The position numbers were made by a program, and so were the translations under genes. This document shows, in pieces, positions 1 through 8,100 of a stretch of 10,270 nt of DNA. Every line of letters starts with the position of its first letter. The first letter of the stretch is position 1. The stretch is from contig JAHHUD010000056.1 of the NCBI GenBank assembly GCA_020024185.1, forward strand, positions 1 through 10,270, written 5' to 3'. A model generated the notes under the pieces. That model had not been told where the DNA came from and searched no databases. It saw only the letters and a program-made list of their open reading frames with translations. Source of the stretch: Oscillospiraceae bacterium. GTDB taxonomy: Bacteria; Bacillota; Clostridia; Oscillospirales; Ruminococcaceae.

Positions 1-234
1 TTTAAAAATTTTTATTTTTTAGTATAAATTATTAATCATAAATAATTGGTTTAATTGAAAATATCTTATTAGATTATCTACATAACTTGTAAATATTTAA
101 TTATTTTTAATTTTATCCGATATATTTTATATAACTATATGTACATATTATCATATATTAAGTTATAAATATTTTTCATATAATTTTAATTATTTTATAT
201 TTAATTCATTATAATATATAATGGGGGAATAAAA
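1..234. other. Extremely AT-rich non-coding leader
   Basis: By hand count this stretch holds 26 G or C in 234 bases (about 11%), clearly lower than the coding regions, and I see no plausible gene in it on either strand. It is the upstream region of the plus-strand gene at 235. TATAAT-like hexamers occur at 210-215 and 217-222, but they sit too close to the ribosome binding site to serve that gene, and no good -35 box pairs with them; such hexamers are expected by chance at this composition. A 12 bp perfect palindrome (atatgtacatat) lies at 137-148. No promoter can be placed with confidence. Confidence 0.6.
223..228 (+). promoter_or_regulatory. Ribosome binding site of the 235 gene
   Basis: GGGGGA lies 6 bases before the ATG at 235. 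In surroundings that are almost pure A and T this G-run stands out, and it fixes the start of the 156-residue protein over the internal ATG codons. Confidence 0.75.
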
Positions 235-705
235 ATGACAATTAGCAATATTACAAAATTAATGATAACTGCTGATAGATTTAATAGGCAAATCTCTATA
301 CCAGAATTACCAAACGGTTCCCTACCTCCTCCTGGTCATATAAATCCATACTGCACTCCAGGGTTGGATATTACCGGTATGACTGCATCTGATTTCAAAA
401 TAATTCCTATTGACAAAAAAGTTATACAACAAATGAAAGATATAACTTTTGAAGAAATTAAACGTGGGTATGGTATGTCTGACCCAAATCATGATCCAGT
501 TTCTGACTTGATTAAATCTTATTATAAAAGAGTTGCTATTGATGACCGAAAACATGCTGGATGGACTTTAGAAAAAATACACCAAAATGAAGTATGTAAA
601 ATTTTTGATTTTATTAAATCACGTATACCAAATTGGCAACCGGGACAACGTTTTGATACCAGAATTTTAGATGAATATAAACAAGAAATTGATATAAAAG
701 CTTAA
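235..705 (+). CDS. Uncharacterised 156-residue cytosolic protein
   Basis: I do not recognise this protein with confidence. It has no signal peptide and no membrane segment. Residues 1-25 are polar, followed by a Pro/Gly-rich stretch at about 26-45 (SLPPPGHINPYCTPG). From about residue 60 to the end it looks helical and charged, with the pieces KRGYGMSDPNHDP, SYYKRVAIDDRKHAGWTLEKIH and NWQPGQRFDTRILDE. The DDR...WTLE...W.PG..FD layout vaguely recalls small Firmicutes proteins of unknown function (possibly DUF3879-like), but that is a memory impression. A good ribosome binding site (GGGGGA) and normal codon use support a real gene. It stands alone, convergent with the transporter operon, and probably ends at the shared terminator at 941-972. 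Nothing in the context links it to transport. Confidence 0.8.
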   Translation: MTISNITKLMITADRFNRQISIPELPNGSLPPPGHINPYCTPGLDITGMTASDFKIIPIDKKVIQQMKDITFEEIKRGYGMSDPNHDPVSDLIKSYYKRVAIDDRKHAGWTLEKIHQNEVCKIFDFIKSRIPNWQPGQRFDTRILDEYKQEIDIKA

Positions 706-940
706 TATAAAATATAGTAATTTATTTTAATTTACTTTTATAGTATATATTTTGAAAGATGAAATTTATATTTGCATATTAAATTTATTAATTTATTAAC
801 CATTTTCTTTCTCTATCATCTAGCATTAAACATACAGTAATTCCTATTATTTTCCAACACTTATCACGCTATAATTATAGAAATATAGGTTTATATAACA
901 GATTAAAATAATAAAGTTATAATTAATTTTTTACATAAAT
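706..940. other. Intergenic region between convergent genes
   Basis: This is AT-rich sequence between the stop of the 156-residue gene and the shared terminator. I see no RNA gene or convincing coding region. The longest item of note is a 26-codon open stretch without a usable start on the minus strand (788-868). A weak all-A/T inverted repeat (709-716 with 746-753, 29-base loop) is not a credible terminator. Confidence 0.5.
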
Positions 941-972
941 AAAAGCTGACAGTTTATTATCTGTCAGCTTTT
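941..972. terminator. Bidirectional Rho-independent terminator
   Basis: A perfect 12 bp inverted repeat (aaaagctgacag at 941-952 with ctgtcagctttt at 961-972) flanks an 8-base loop. A T-run follows the stem on the plus strand (969-975), and the minus strand reads CTTTTATTT after its stem, so it can stop transcription in both directions. It lies 9 bases past the stop of the last operon gene (982) and would also end the convergent gene at 235-705. Confidence 0.9.
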
Positions 973-981
973 TATTTCTTA

Positions 982-1857
982 TTATGCTTGTCTGTATTTT
1001 GATTTTATTTCTGATATTATTTGTAAAATCAGAGGCATTAGTGTAAAAAGCAAATAAATACTATAAAAAAAATAGCTCATTCTGGTAATCGGATTCATCG
1101 TTATATGTGGATTAATCTGCATTTTACCTTGATTTAAAGCAATTGACATAAAAATTATCGTCAAACAGAAGAACATCAACACAACAACACTTCTGTCTCT
1201 ATTATCAAACCTATAAATTGAAAACGCTGTTCTTCCTTTAAGAGAATATCCTCGACTTTTCATGCTAATTGAAAAGTCCACAAAACTTTCTAATATCCAC
1301 ATTATTACTATTGATAAAACTCTGAAGAAATTTCTAATTCTTGTTATAACATTACCTTGGTTTATTCCAAGTCCTATACTGGATTGTGCAATATTTACAG
1401 TATTAAATCGCTCTATTATTTGTGGAATTGCTCGTAAAGTAATAGACAAAAAAAGCGAAAGTTTTGGACATACTTTTCCAAATAAATAAATAATTTTATC
1501 ACTTGATACAATTTTTGTCATACAATAAAACCACATACAACCAGTTGATATATGTAATGCTCTTATTAGACCTGTACATACAGATTCAAGTGTTATGTTA
1601 TTACCTATTATATTTATTGCAAGATTTGTAACACCAAAGTGATTGTAATACGAATAATAAAGTATGTATAGTATCATGAAAACAATAAGTGATATATTTA
1701 ATAAAAGTCCTTTTACTTTACCATTATAACAACTATATATAAAAGCAGAAGTATAGGATATTAAAACAAAAACAGGCTGTGTAAAATAAAATGAAAAAAA
1801 CAAGACCGAGCTAAAAAATATAAGGTTTATTGCTGGATGATAGCTGTCAAATTTCAA
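982..1857 (-). CDS. ecfT: ECF transporter transmembrane scaffold (EcfT), second copy
   Basis: This is a 291-residue EcfT/CbiQ-family protein, the membrane scaffold that joins the two ATPase sites to the substrate-binding S component of an energy-coupling factor importer. Hydrophobic segments lie at about residues 10-42, 48-70, 100-115, 222-243 and 258-282. The cytoplasmic coupling region carries LRAIPQ (141-146) and MKSRGYSLKGRT (199-210), whose Ser-Arg-Gly matches the short Arg-containing coupling motif through which EcfT contacts the ATPases. I chose the TTG start at 1857 because GGAGGGG sits 6 bases upstream and no in-frame ATG lies close by. It follows the S-component stop by only 3 bases and is the last gene of the operon, just before the terminator. 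It is a diverged paralogue of the EcfT at 4217-5104: both begin with a HP..N.....F pattern and share TLES, L(S)xTLR.xP and SRGY..KGRT. Two EcfT genes in one operon is unusual. Confidence 0.9.
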   Translation of the reverse strand: MKFDSYHPAINLIFFSSVLFFSFYFTQPVFVLISYTSAFIYSCYNGKVKGLLLNISLIVFMILYILYYSYYNHFGVTNLAINIIGNNITLESVCTGLIRALHISTGCMWFYCMTKIVSSDKIIYLFGKVCPKLSLFLSITLRAIPQIIERFNTVNIAQSSIGLGINQGNVITRIRNFFRVLSIVIMWILESFVDFSISMKSRGYSLKGRTAFSIYRFDNRDRSVVVLMFFCLTIIFMSIALNQGKMQINPHITMNPITRMSYFFYSIYLLFTLMPLILQIISEIKSKYRQA

Positions 1858-1860
1858 ATA

Positions 1861-2589
1861 CTACCCCTCCATCATTCCGTATTTTGTTTTTATCCTATCT
1901 AGCTTCTCAAACAATGGTTTTGAAAATAAATAGAGAGTCAAAATTGTTGCAACTGATTGTGATAAATTAACAGGAACCCCTGCGATATATGTACTTATTA
2001 TAACTTCTTTATTTATAGTTGACGCTCCCATAAAAAGTGAGGCTGTATCAAGAATTGGTCCTATAATAATAAATACTATCAAACCACCCCATATCGAAAG
2101 TGTTACTTTATTCTTACTTATTATTTTTGCTTTATAAAGTTGACCTGCAATAAAACCGGCTATACCAAAAGCAAACATTTGCCATGGTGTCCATGGTCCT
2201 TGTCCAAATATAAAATTTGAAACAAGTGCTGATAATGAACCTATTAAAAATCCAGACTGTGAACCTAAAGCAATACCTGATATGATAATTATAGCAAAAA
2301 TAGGTTTAAAGTTTGGCAGCCAAATAAAAGCTGCTCGACTTGCTACAGCTATACCACACATAACAGCTATTGTGACCAGTTCTCTCGCTTGAGGTGCTCT
2401 TTTTTCAAACATTAGAAAAAATGGAATAATTGAATAAATTATAATAAGTAAACTTGTTACATAATAATTTCTGTCAAAATATTTCCAAGTAATGAATAAA
2501 GTAATAGGAACAATTATAAAAACTATAATGAGTGTAAAAATATTCTTTATAGTTTTTTTATTTTTTATTGTACTAAATTTTTCTGACAT
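1861..2589 (-). CDS. ECF transporter substrate-binding S component
   Basis: This 242-residue integral membrane protein looks like the substrate-specific S component of the ECF importer encoded around it. From about residue 68 it shows the usual S-component core of about six hydrophobic helices (70-90, 94-110, 111-127, 137-152, 163-183, 196-222), with the striking loop FGQGPWTPWQMF at 128-139 and SRAAFIWLPNFKP at 84-96. I recall this loop as typical of one Firmicutes/Actinobacteria S family found beside fused double ATPases; a cobalamin (CbrT-like) role has been discussed for related proteins, but the substrate cannot be read from the sequence. Two extra hydrophobic segments (17-36 and 42-61) precede the core, making it longer than the common S size of about 180-200 residues. 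The gene overlaps the ATPase gene by 25 bp; GAGGAT lies about 11 bases before the ATG, a rather long spacing that also suggests translational coupling. Confidence 0.88.
   Translation of the reverse strand: MSEKFSTIKNKKTIKNIFTLIIVFIIVPITLFITWKYFDRNYYVTSLLIIIYSIIPFFLMFEKRAPQARELVTIAVMCGIAVASRAAFIWLPNFKPIFAIIIISGIALGSQSGFLIGSLSALVSNFIFGQGPWTPWQMFAFGIAGFIAGQLYKAKIISKNKVTLSIWGGLIVFIIIGPILDTASLFMGASTINKEVIISTYIAGVPVNLSQSVATILTLYLFSKPLFEKLDRIKTKYGMMEG
1864..1870 (-). promoter_or_regulatory. Ribosome binding site that decides a TTG start
   Basis: GGAGGGG on the minus strand overlaps the last codons of the S-component gene (Met-Met-Glu-Gly-stop) and lies 6 bases before the TTG at 1857. Its strength and spacing support the rare start codon and suggest that translation of the second EcfT is coupled to that of the S component. 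Confidence 0.8.
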
Positions 2590-4244
2590 AAATATATAAC
2601 ATCCTCATTGTTAACTGCGTTCTTAAAAATATGACGACTCATTCTATTTGCAACAGTAGTATAAAAACTATTCTGACTAAAAAATCTATTTGGTGTATTT
2701 GTTGTTGTAATTTCTCCATTAAAAAACATGGAAACTTTATCTGCACATTTTGCACAAAATTCTACATCATGTGAAACCATAACTATTGTTACACCACTAT
2801 CCTTTAACTCTTTTAAAATATCGGAAAATTTATTTTTAAAGTTATTATCTATGGCTTTTGTTGGTTCATCTAAAAGCAATATTTTAGGATTACATAAAAG
2901 AACCTTTGCAAGAGCTGCGCGTTGTTGTTCTCCACCAGATAAATCATATGGATGATTTAATAAAAAATTGTCTATTTCACAAAGTTTTGATATATTAATT
3001 ATTTTGTCTTCTTTTTCTTTTTTTGTATATCTATTATTAGAAATCATTTCCTCAAGGTCTTCCCTTACTGTTTTTTTCACAAAAAGACTTTTAGGGTCTT
3101 GTGGCAACATTGCAATACAATTATTAAATAATTCATTTGATTTATATTTTTTTATATCTTTGCCTAAAATCATTATCTTTCCTCTATATGGTTTACAAAT
3201 ACCACATATAGTTTTCATCATTGTTGATTTACCGGTACCGTTTCCACCAACAATTGCATGAATTTTACCTTTTTCAATTTTTAAATTTATACCTTTAAGT
3301 ACATCATTGGAATATTTATCATATCTATGCCACACTTCTTTTAATTCTAAAATTGTATCAGTATCTTCATCATCTATTTCTATACTATCTATTGTATCAT
3401 ATTGTATTTGCTTATCTTCAAACATTTTACTTATCCACTCTCTGCCTTCACGCACTGTTAATGGATAGGGCAAATTGCCTCCCACTCTATACCTTATCTG
3501 CATTGTGGAAGGAAGTATAGAAAATAAATCATCTTCTGTACTCTTTAAAGATTTTCCAATATTGCGTGGATTATCACACCCGATTATTTCTCCGTTTTCC
3601 ATTAGAACAACTCTATCTGCACAGTGAAAAATTTCTTCAAGTCTATGTTCGGTAATTATAACTGTTGTTCCAAGTTCAAGGTTAATCTTTTTAACAGTAT
3701 TTAATAACTCTGTCGCAGCAATAGGGTCAAGTTGGCTTGTAGGTTCGTCTAAAATCAACACTTCTGGTTGCATTGCCATAATAGAAGCTAAATTTAATAA
3801 CTGTTTTTGCCCACCAGAAAGCTCCATAACATTTTTATTAAACCAAGCTTGTATTCCAAAATAACTTGCCATCTCTGCAACACGCATACGCATTGTTCGT
3901 ACATCACAACCAAGACTTTCCAAACCAAAAGCAAGCTCATGCCATACTTTATCAGTAACTATCTGACTATCAGGGTCTTGCATAACATATCCAATTTTAC
4001 TGCTTTGCTCTCTTAATGAAACTTTGTCAATCTGAATATTATCAAAAAAAATTTCACCTGTTCTATTTCCGTGTGGAGTTAATACAGATTTTAAATGTCT
4101 TAGCAATGTTGTTTTTCCGCTGCCATTTGAACCACAAAGAACAATATATTCTCCTTTATTTATAGTTAAATTTATATTTGAAAGCACTTTTCTGTCTGAA
4201 TTTGGATAGCTGAAATTCAAATTTTTGATTTCAAAATGTGCCAT
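2565..4244 (-). CDS. ecfA: Fused double ATPase of the ECF transporter (EcfA-A')
   Basis: This 559-residue protein holds two complete ABC nucleotide-binding domains in one chain and so supplies both ATPase sites of the energizing module. Domain 1 (about 3-230): Walker A GSNGSGKTT (38-46), Q-loop Gln89, signature LSGGQ (142-146), Walker B with DE at 166-167, switch His200. A linker (about 231-297) rich in acidic residues follows. Domain 2 (about 298-515): Walker A GGNGTGKST (333-341), Q-loop Gln382, signature LSGGEQ (435-439 plus Q), Walker B with DE at 459-460, His492. All catalytic residues are present in both halves, so both sites should be active. A roughly 45-residue C-terminal tail has no clear assignment. 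The start has GGAGGA 6 bases upstream. The gene overlaps the upstream ecfT by 28 bp and the downstream S gene by 25 bp. ECF systems more often have two separate ATPase genes; a fused one beside its own S and T genes points to a dedicated transporter. Confidence 0.95.
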   Translation of the reverse strand: MAHFEIKNLNFSYPNSDRKVLSNINLTINKGEYIVLCGSNGSGKTTLLRHLKSVLTPHGNRTGEIFFDNIQIDKVSLREQSSKIGYVMQDPDSQIVTDKVWHELAFGLESLGCDVRTMRMRVAEMASYFGIQAWFNKNVMELSGGQKQLLNLASIMAMQPEVLILDEPTSQLDPIAATELLNTVKKINLELGTTVIITEHRLEEIFHCADRVVLMENGEIIGCDNPRNIGKSLKSTEDDLFSILPSTMQIRYRVGGNLPYPLTVREGREWISKMFEDKQIQYDTIDSIEIDDEDTDTILELKEVWHRYDKYSNDVLKGINLKIEKGKIHAIVGGNGTGKSTMMKTICGICKPYRGKIMILGKDIKKYKSNELFNNCIAMLPQDPKSLFVKKTVREDLEEMISNNRYTKKEKEDKIINISKLCEIDNFLLNHPYDLSGGEQQRAALAKVLLCNPKILLLDEPTKAIDNNFKNKFSDILKELKDSGVTIVMVSHDVEFCAKCADKVSMFFNGEITTTNTPNRFFSQNSFYTTVANRMSRHIFKNAVNNEDVIYLCQKNLVQ

Positions 4245-5104
4245 ATTATATCCTCCGAAATTTCAATAGCTATTGGTATAAATAAAAAAATGAAATAAGA
4301 TATTAATGCTATTATTGTAAAAATATCAATCTTTGGGAAAATTATTTGTGGTATATACTGAATACTCATTCCACCTTTTAATGCACAAGGCATAATAAGC
4401 AATACCAATAAAATAAAGATAATATTTAAAATTTTATCTCTTATAGTTCTATTGTAAACTATATAGTTTGTCCTTCCTTTTGATACATATCCACGACTTC
4501 TCATTGAATCTGCTGTTATAACGGCATCTTCTAACGCACATGAAGTCAGTATTGAAAGTACCTCTGTTCCGTTTTTTATTTTCTCTTTATATGAGTTATT
4601 GTCAATTGTTTTTCCTATGCAATTTCTTGCATTTATAATTGTTTTTGTTTTATTTTCAAGTTTTGGAACTATACGAAGTGTCATTGATAATACTAAAGTT
4701 ATCGATGGTGCAAACTTTGAAAAAAGGTACATAAACTTATCATTTGTCATAATTGCATTATAACATGAAAACCATAACATAATACTTGAACAATTTAAAC
4801 CTATAAATGCACCATAAATTAATGATTCTAATGTAAAGTTTCTATTAAGAATCCATACAAATAATACTGTATTTCCCATTGGGTTCATTACAGCATTGAA
4901 AAAAGAAATAGAAACAATCAAAATTATAGAGATAAATATAAATTTTTTCGAACTATTTCTTGTTAATAAAAAATAAAGGCATATAGAACACAAATAAGAC
5001 ACGGCAATAAAAAAAGGATGGTTTATAAACATACCAAACCCTATTGCGCCAAAAAAGAAAGTAAAATTAACCAAAGGATGATATGTTCCAAATGCGTTTA
5101 TCAT
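4217..5104 (-). CDS. ecfT: ECF transporter transmembrane scaffold (EcfT), first copy
   Basis: This 295-residue EcfT/CbiQ-family membrane protein is the scaffold between ATPases and S component. Hydrophobic segments lie at about 12-46, 54-72, 97-113, 225-243 and 258-282. The coupling region has MTLRIVPK (141-148) and MRSRGYVSKGRT (201-212), the Arg-containing motif expected to dock in the ATPase grooves. The ATG start has GAGGAG 6 bases upstream (5111-5116). It is the first transporter gene after the large surface-protein gene, from which it is separated by 76 bp containing a stem-loop, and it overlaps the ATPase gene by 28 bp. The second EcfT at 982-1857 is related along its full length but clearly diverged, so this is not a recent duplication. 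Which of the two pairs with the ATPase and S component, or whether both do, cannot be decided here. Confidence 0.92.
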   Translation of the reverse strand: MINAFGTYHPLVNFTFFFGAIGFGMFINHPFFIAVSYLCSICLYFLLTRNSSKKFIFISIILIVSISFFNAVMNPMGNTVLFVWILNRNFTLESLIYGAFIGLNCSSIMLWFSCYNAIMTNDKFMYLFSKFAPSITLVLSMTLRIVPKLENKTKTIINARNCIGKTIDNNSYKEKIKNGTEVLSILTSCALEDAVITADSMRSRGYVSKGRTNYIVYNRTIRDKILNIIFILLVLLIMPCALKGGMSIQYIPQIIFPKIDIFTIIALISYFIFLFIPIAIEISEDIIWHILKSKI

Positions 5105-5129
5105 TTAAATCTCCTCATATAATCCATAG

Positions 5130-5153
5130 GGGTGGAGTCAAGTGACCCCACCC
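5130..5153 (-). other. Intercistronic stem-loop
   Basis: On the transcribed (minus) strand a 10 bp GC-rich stem (GGGTGGGGTC with GACTCCACCC, one G-U wobble) closes on a 4-base loop (ACTT). It stands between the surface-protein stop (5181) and the first ecfT start (5104). No T-run follows it in the direction of transcription (CTATGG follows), so it is not a standard intrinsic terminator for the operon. It could shield or punctuate the mRNA and set different levels for surface protein and transporter. On the plus strand it is followed by TTTT and might block antisense transcription. Confidence 0.6.
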
Positions 5154-5180
5154 TTTTAGGATTTAAAATAGTTATAAAAA

Positions 5181-8100
5181 TTAGTTATGTGTTGTTTTTC
5201 TTTTGATAACAATAAGTATGCCAAGAACTACTATAAGTAATCCTCCAACTACAGCCCACCATACCCATGTTATACCGTTATTGGTACCGTTTGTCATTTG
5301 TGGTGTTTCTACAATAGTTTCACTATTATCTTTTTGCTCAGATACTTTTGTACCAACTATACCGTAATAAGAAAATTCAGAAGCTTTAAACTCTACTGCA
5401 TCATCTACTAGTTTACATGATAAAAACTCTAAATTATCTTTATTTTTATAATGTAAAATGCTTAATTCATCATAATCTTTAATTGAAGGTACCAATTCAA
5501 CTGGTGTTTTAATCGTAACAATATTTTCTGGCACATATTCTTCATTTGTAAGAATATCTATAAGCTTAATATCCCATATATCAATAATCACTTTATTATT
5601 AAGCTTATCAGAAATTTCACTGTTAATTTTTTCTTTGTCAGCCAAAGTTATAGAAATTTTAACATTCCATGGAATATCAGAAATTGAGATACCTGTTTGC
5701 TTATCTTTATGATTTTCTTTTGCGATAATATTTTGAATAAGTTTCAATTCTTCTGTATCAGCAAGTGCAAGCTGTTGTTCTTCACTAAGCTTATAATATG
5801 TTTTAATTAAATCCAATGCATCATTATAGGATGTTTCTTCATTAACTTTTTCAAACTTTGATTGAATAACCAACAATTCAGCTTTGTTGAGCACAACTTT
5901 TTCTTTTGATGGTTTCTTATTTTGGGTTGGTTTAATAACATTATTATTTGTATTTTTTAATTTATTAAGTGCTATTTCTGCTTGTTCAAGTTTATCATAA
6001 TTAGATACTTTTTTCTGAATATGAGATGGTAAAGCGTTATAAGCGTTTCTTGCTTCGTTTATTTTTCCTTCGCTTTCTAATGTCACATTTCCTATTTTAT
6101 TGATAAGTCCTTCAACATTAGAAATAGCTTCTTTTTCTAGTTTTTCATATTCAACTTCAGCAGCAACAAGAACATCATATTTTGATACAAATGATTTTTC
6201 ACTTAATGTAAGTTCATTATATGCTTTTCTTACATTTAAAATTTTATCATAGGAGATTAATGTAACTTTGCCTATTTCTTCAATCTTTTTATCAACTTCA
6301 AATGCTTTCTGAAGGTCGATATAGTCTTTTTCGGCTTTTACAAGTGCATCGTAATTTTTAACATTTTGTTTAAGCTCACTTGATAATGCATCATATTCCA
6401 TTCTTGCATTTTCAATTTTTTGTTTTGAATTTATTGTTACAATACCAATATCTTCAATAAGTTTTTCAACATAAGTGGATTCTGCTTTTAAAAGAACGTC
6501 ATAGTTTTTAACATTCTGTTTGTCACTATCATCAAGAGCTTCATAAGCACCTCTTGCAGCTGAAATTAATCCCTTTGAAGATATTGTAACTTCTCCAATT
6601 GAATTAATTAATTTTTCAACATTTGTGCTATCTGGAATACCTACTGCAAAAACATTTCCTGAGTCGTTTTTATAGTAAAGTGTACCATCATTGCCACAAA
6701 TGATACTTGAAATACAATAGTTTTCAAATCCTTTTGCATCATAAATTTCTACAAGTTCAACATCATCACCTGATTGGCAATCTGCTTTAAGCTTCAAAGC
6801 ATATATACCACCAGGCATAGCATTATATGTTGAATAAAGATATATATAACCTGTTTGTGCTTCATAAGCGTTCGATAATAAAACCGAGCCCTGTGGATAT
6901 CCTTTTAAACCAACAGTAAATAAAGTTTCAAGACTTTCAGCATCGGCAACAACAATTTCGCCTTTTGCCCCTACACCACCACCTGTTGCAGAATAAACTC
7001 TGCCTTTATACACAACTGGTGTTGATGTTGACTGCTTATTAAAACTGCTTGAATACTTAAGGTTTGACAGTTCTCCGGTTTGTGCATTTATATCTGCACG
7101 ATAGAGATAACCTGATTTTGTTGTAAAATAAATTCTTCCCAACTCTTTGTCATAAGTAATTGATGAACGCTGGTCACCAGTAATTTCAAGTTGTGAGATA
7201 ATTTCTCCAGTGTATTTATTGAAAGAACAAATTTTTGATTTTACATCAAATTCACTTTCTTCTGCGCCATTATCCATACCAAAAATAACTGCATCGCCAA
7301 CTACAACACTACCTGCCCAATAAAAACCACCTTTATTTTTATATGTCCAAGTTGCACTTTTTTCTTCATCTTTTGAATTTACATCTTCATCAGTTGTACT
7401 AATACAAACATAATTTGAATCTCTTGTTTCGCCATTCCAAAATCCAGTGTAAATATATCCATCAGAATATGTAATTGAAGAAAGTGACTGTCCTTTGAAT
7501 TCATCTTTATAAATCCATAATGGTTCCAAAGTTTTAGCATTAAAGGCTTGAATTGTACTATTATTAAGTGGACAGAAAATCATACCATTTCCATATGTTG
7601 GTGGAGTATAACCCCAGTTTGGACTTTCAACCATATCAGATTGAGCAAGAATATCACCTGTATTCAAATCAAGCTTATATAGTTTTTTACCAGCCATAAC
7701 AATAAGAGAATTATCTACAATAATTTGTGCAGATGGAGATTCACTCCAGCTTTTACCAAGTTTTTTAGTCCATTTTGCATATATATTTGCTTTATCTTCT
7801 GTTTGTGGAGTTCTTGCAGAAGTTATACCCATGTTAAATTCATTTCCACGGAAACTTGGCCAAAAAGCATTTACTTCCTGTGGTTGTTCACCTTCTGGTT
7901 TTACCAATTCAACATAAATTTCTCCACCATTTTCAGAAACAACACCAGTTTTAGTTACATATCCATTTTTTGAAATTTTATAAGTATGTTCAACTGCTGA
8001 TGTCATAGCAGAATATATACCGTCACTATTTGGATAAATTTGGTTTTTGTCACGGTCATAAACTGTAATGCTTGCGTTATCTACATTTGTTTTAAAGTTA

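Noticed and set aside
210..222. TATAAT hexamers as the -10 box of the 235 gene
   Set aside because: They lie so close to the ribosome binding site that the transcript would start within or after it, no -35 partner is visible, and such hexamers are common by chance here.
709..753. Inverted repeat aaaatata / tatatttt as a terminator for the 235 gene
   Set aside because: The stem is made only of A-T pairs with a 29-base loop and no proper T-run; the terminator at 941-972 is far stronger.
788..868. Minus-strand open stretch of 26 codons containing VCLMLDDRERKWLIN
   Set aside because: The residues look protein-like, but there is no ribosome binding site with a good start, the internal ATG would give only 12 residues, and the length is expected by chance. 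It might be a gene remnant, which I cannot support.
5130..5153. Intrinsic terminator ending the surface-protein transcript
   Set aside because: The stem is strong but the transcribed strand continues with CTATGG instead of a T-run; the T-run is on the opposite strand.
5184..5300. LPxTG-type sortase signal at the end of the large surface protein
   Set aside because: The hydrophobic helix and positive tail are present, but no LPxTG-like pentapeptide precedes them; simple membrane anchoring fits better.
6636..7868. PQQ-dependent dehydrogenase
   Set aside because: Only the propeller repeat pattern is present; I see no catalytic or cofactor-binding residues of quinoprotein dehydrogenases, and the domain is embedded in a surface-adhesin-like chain.
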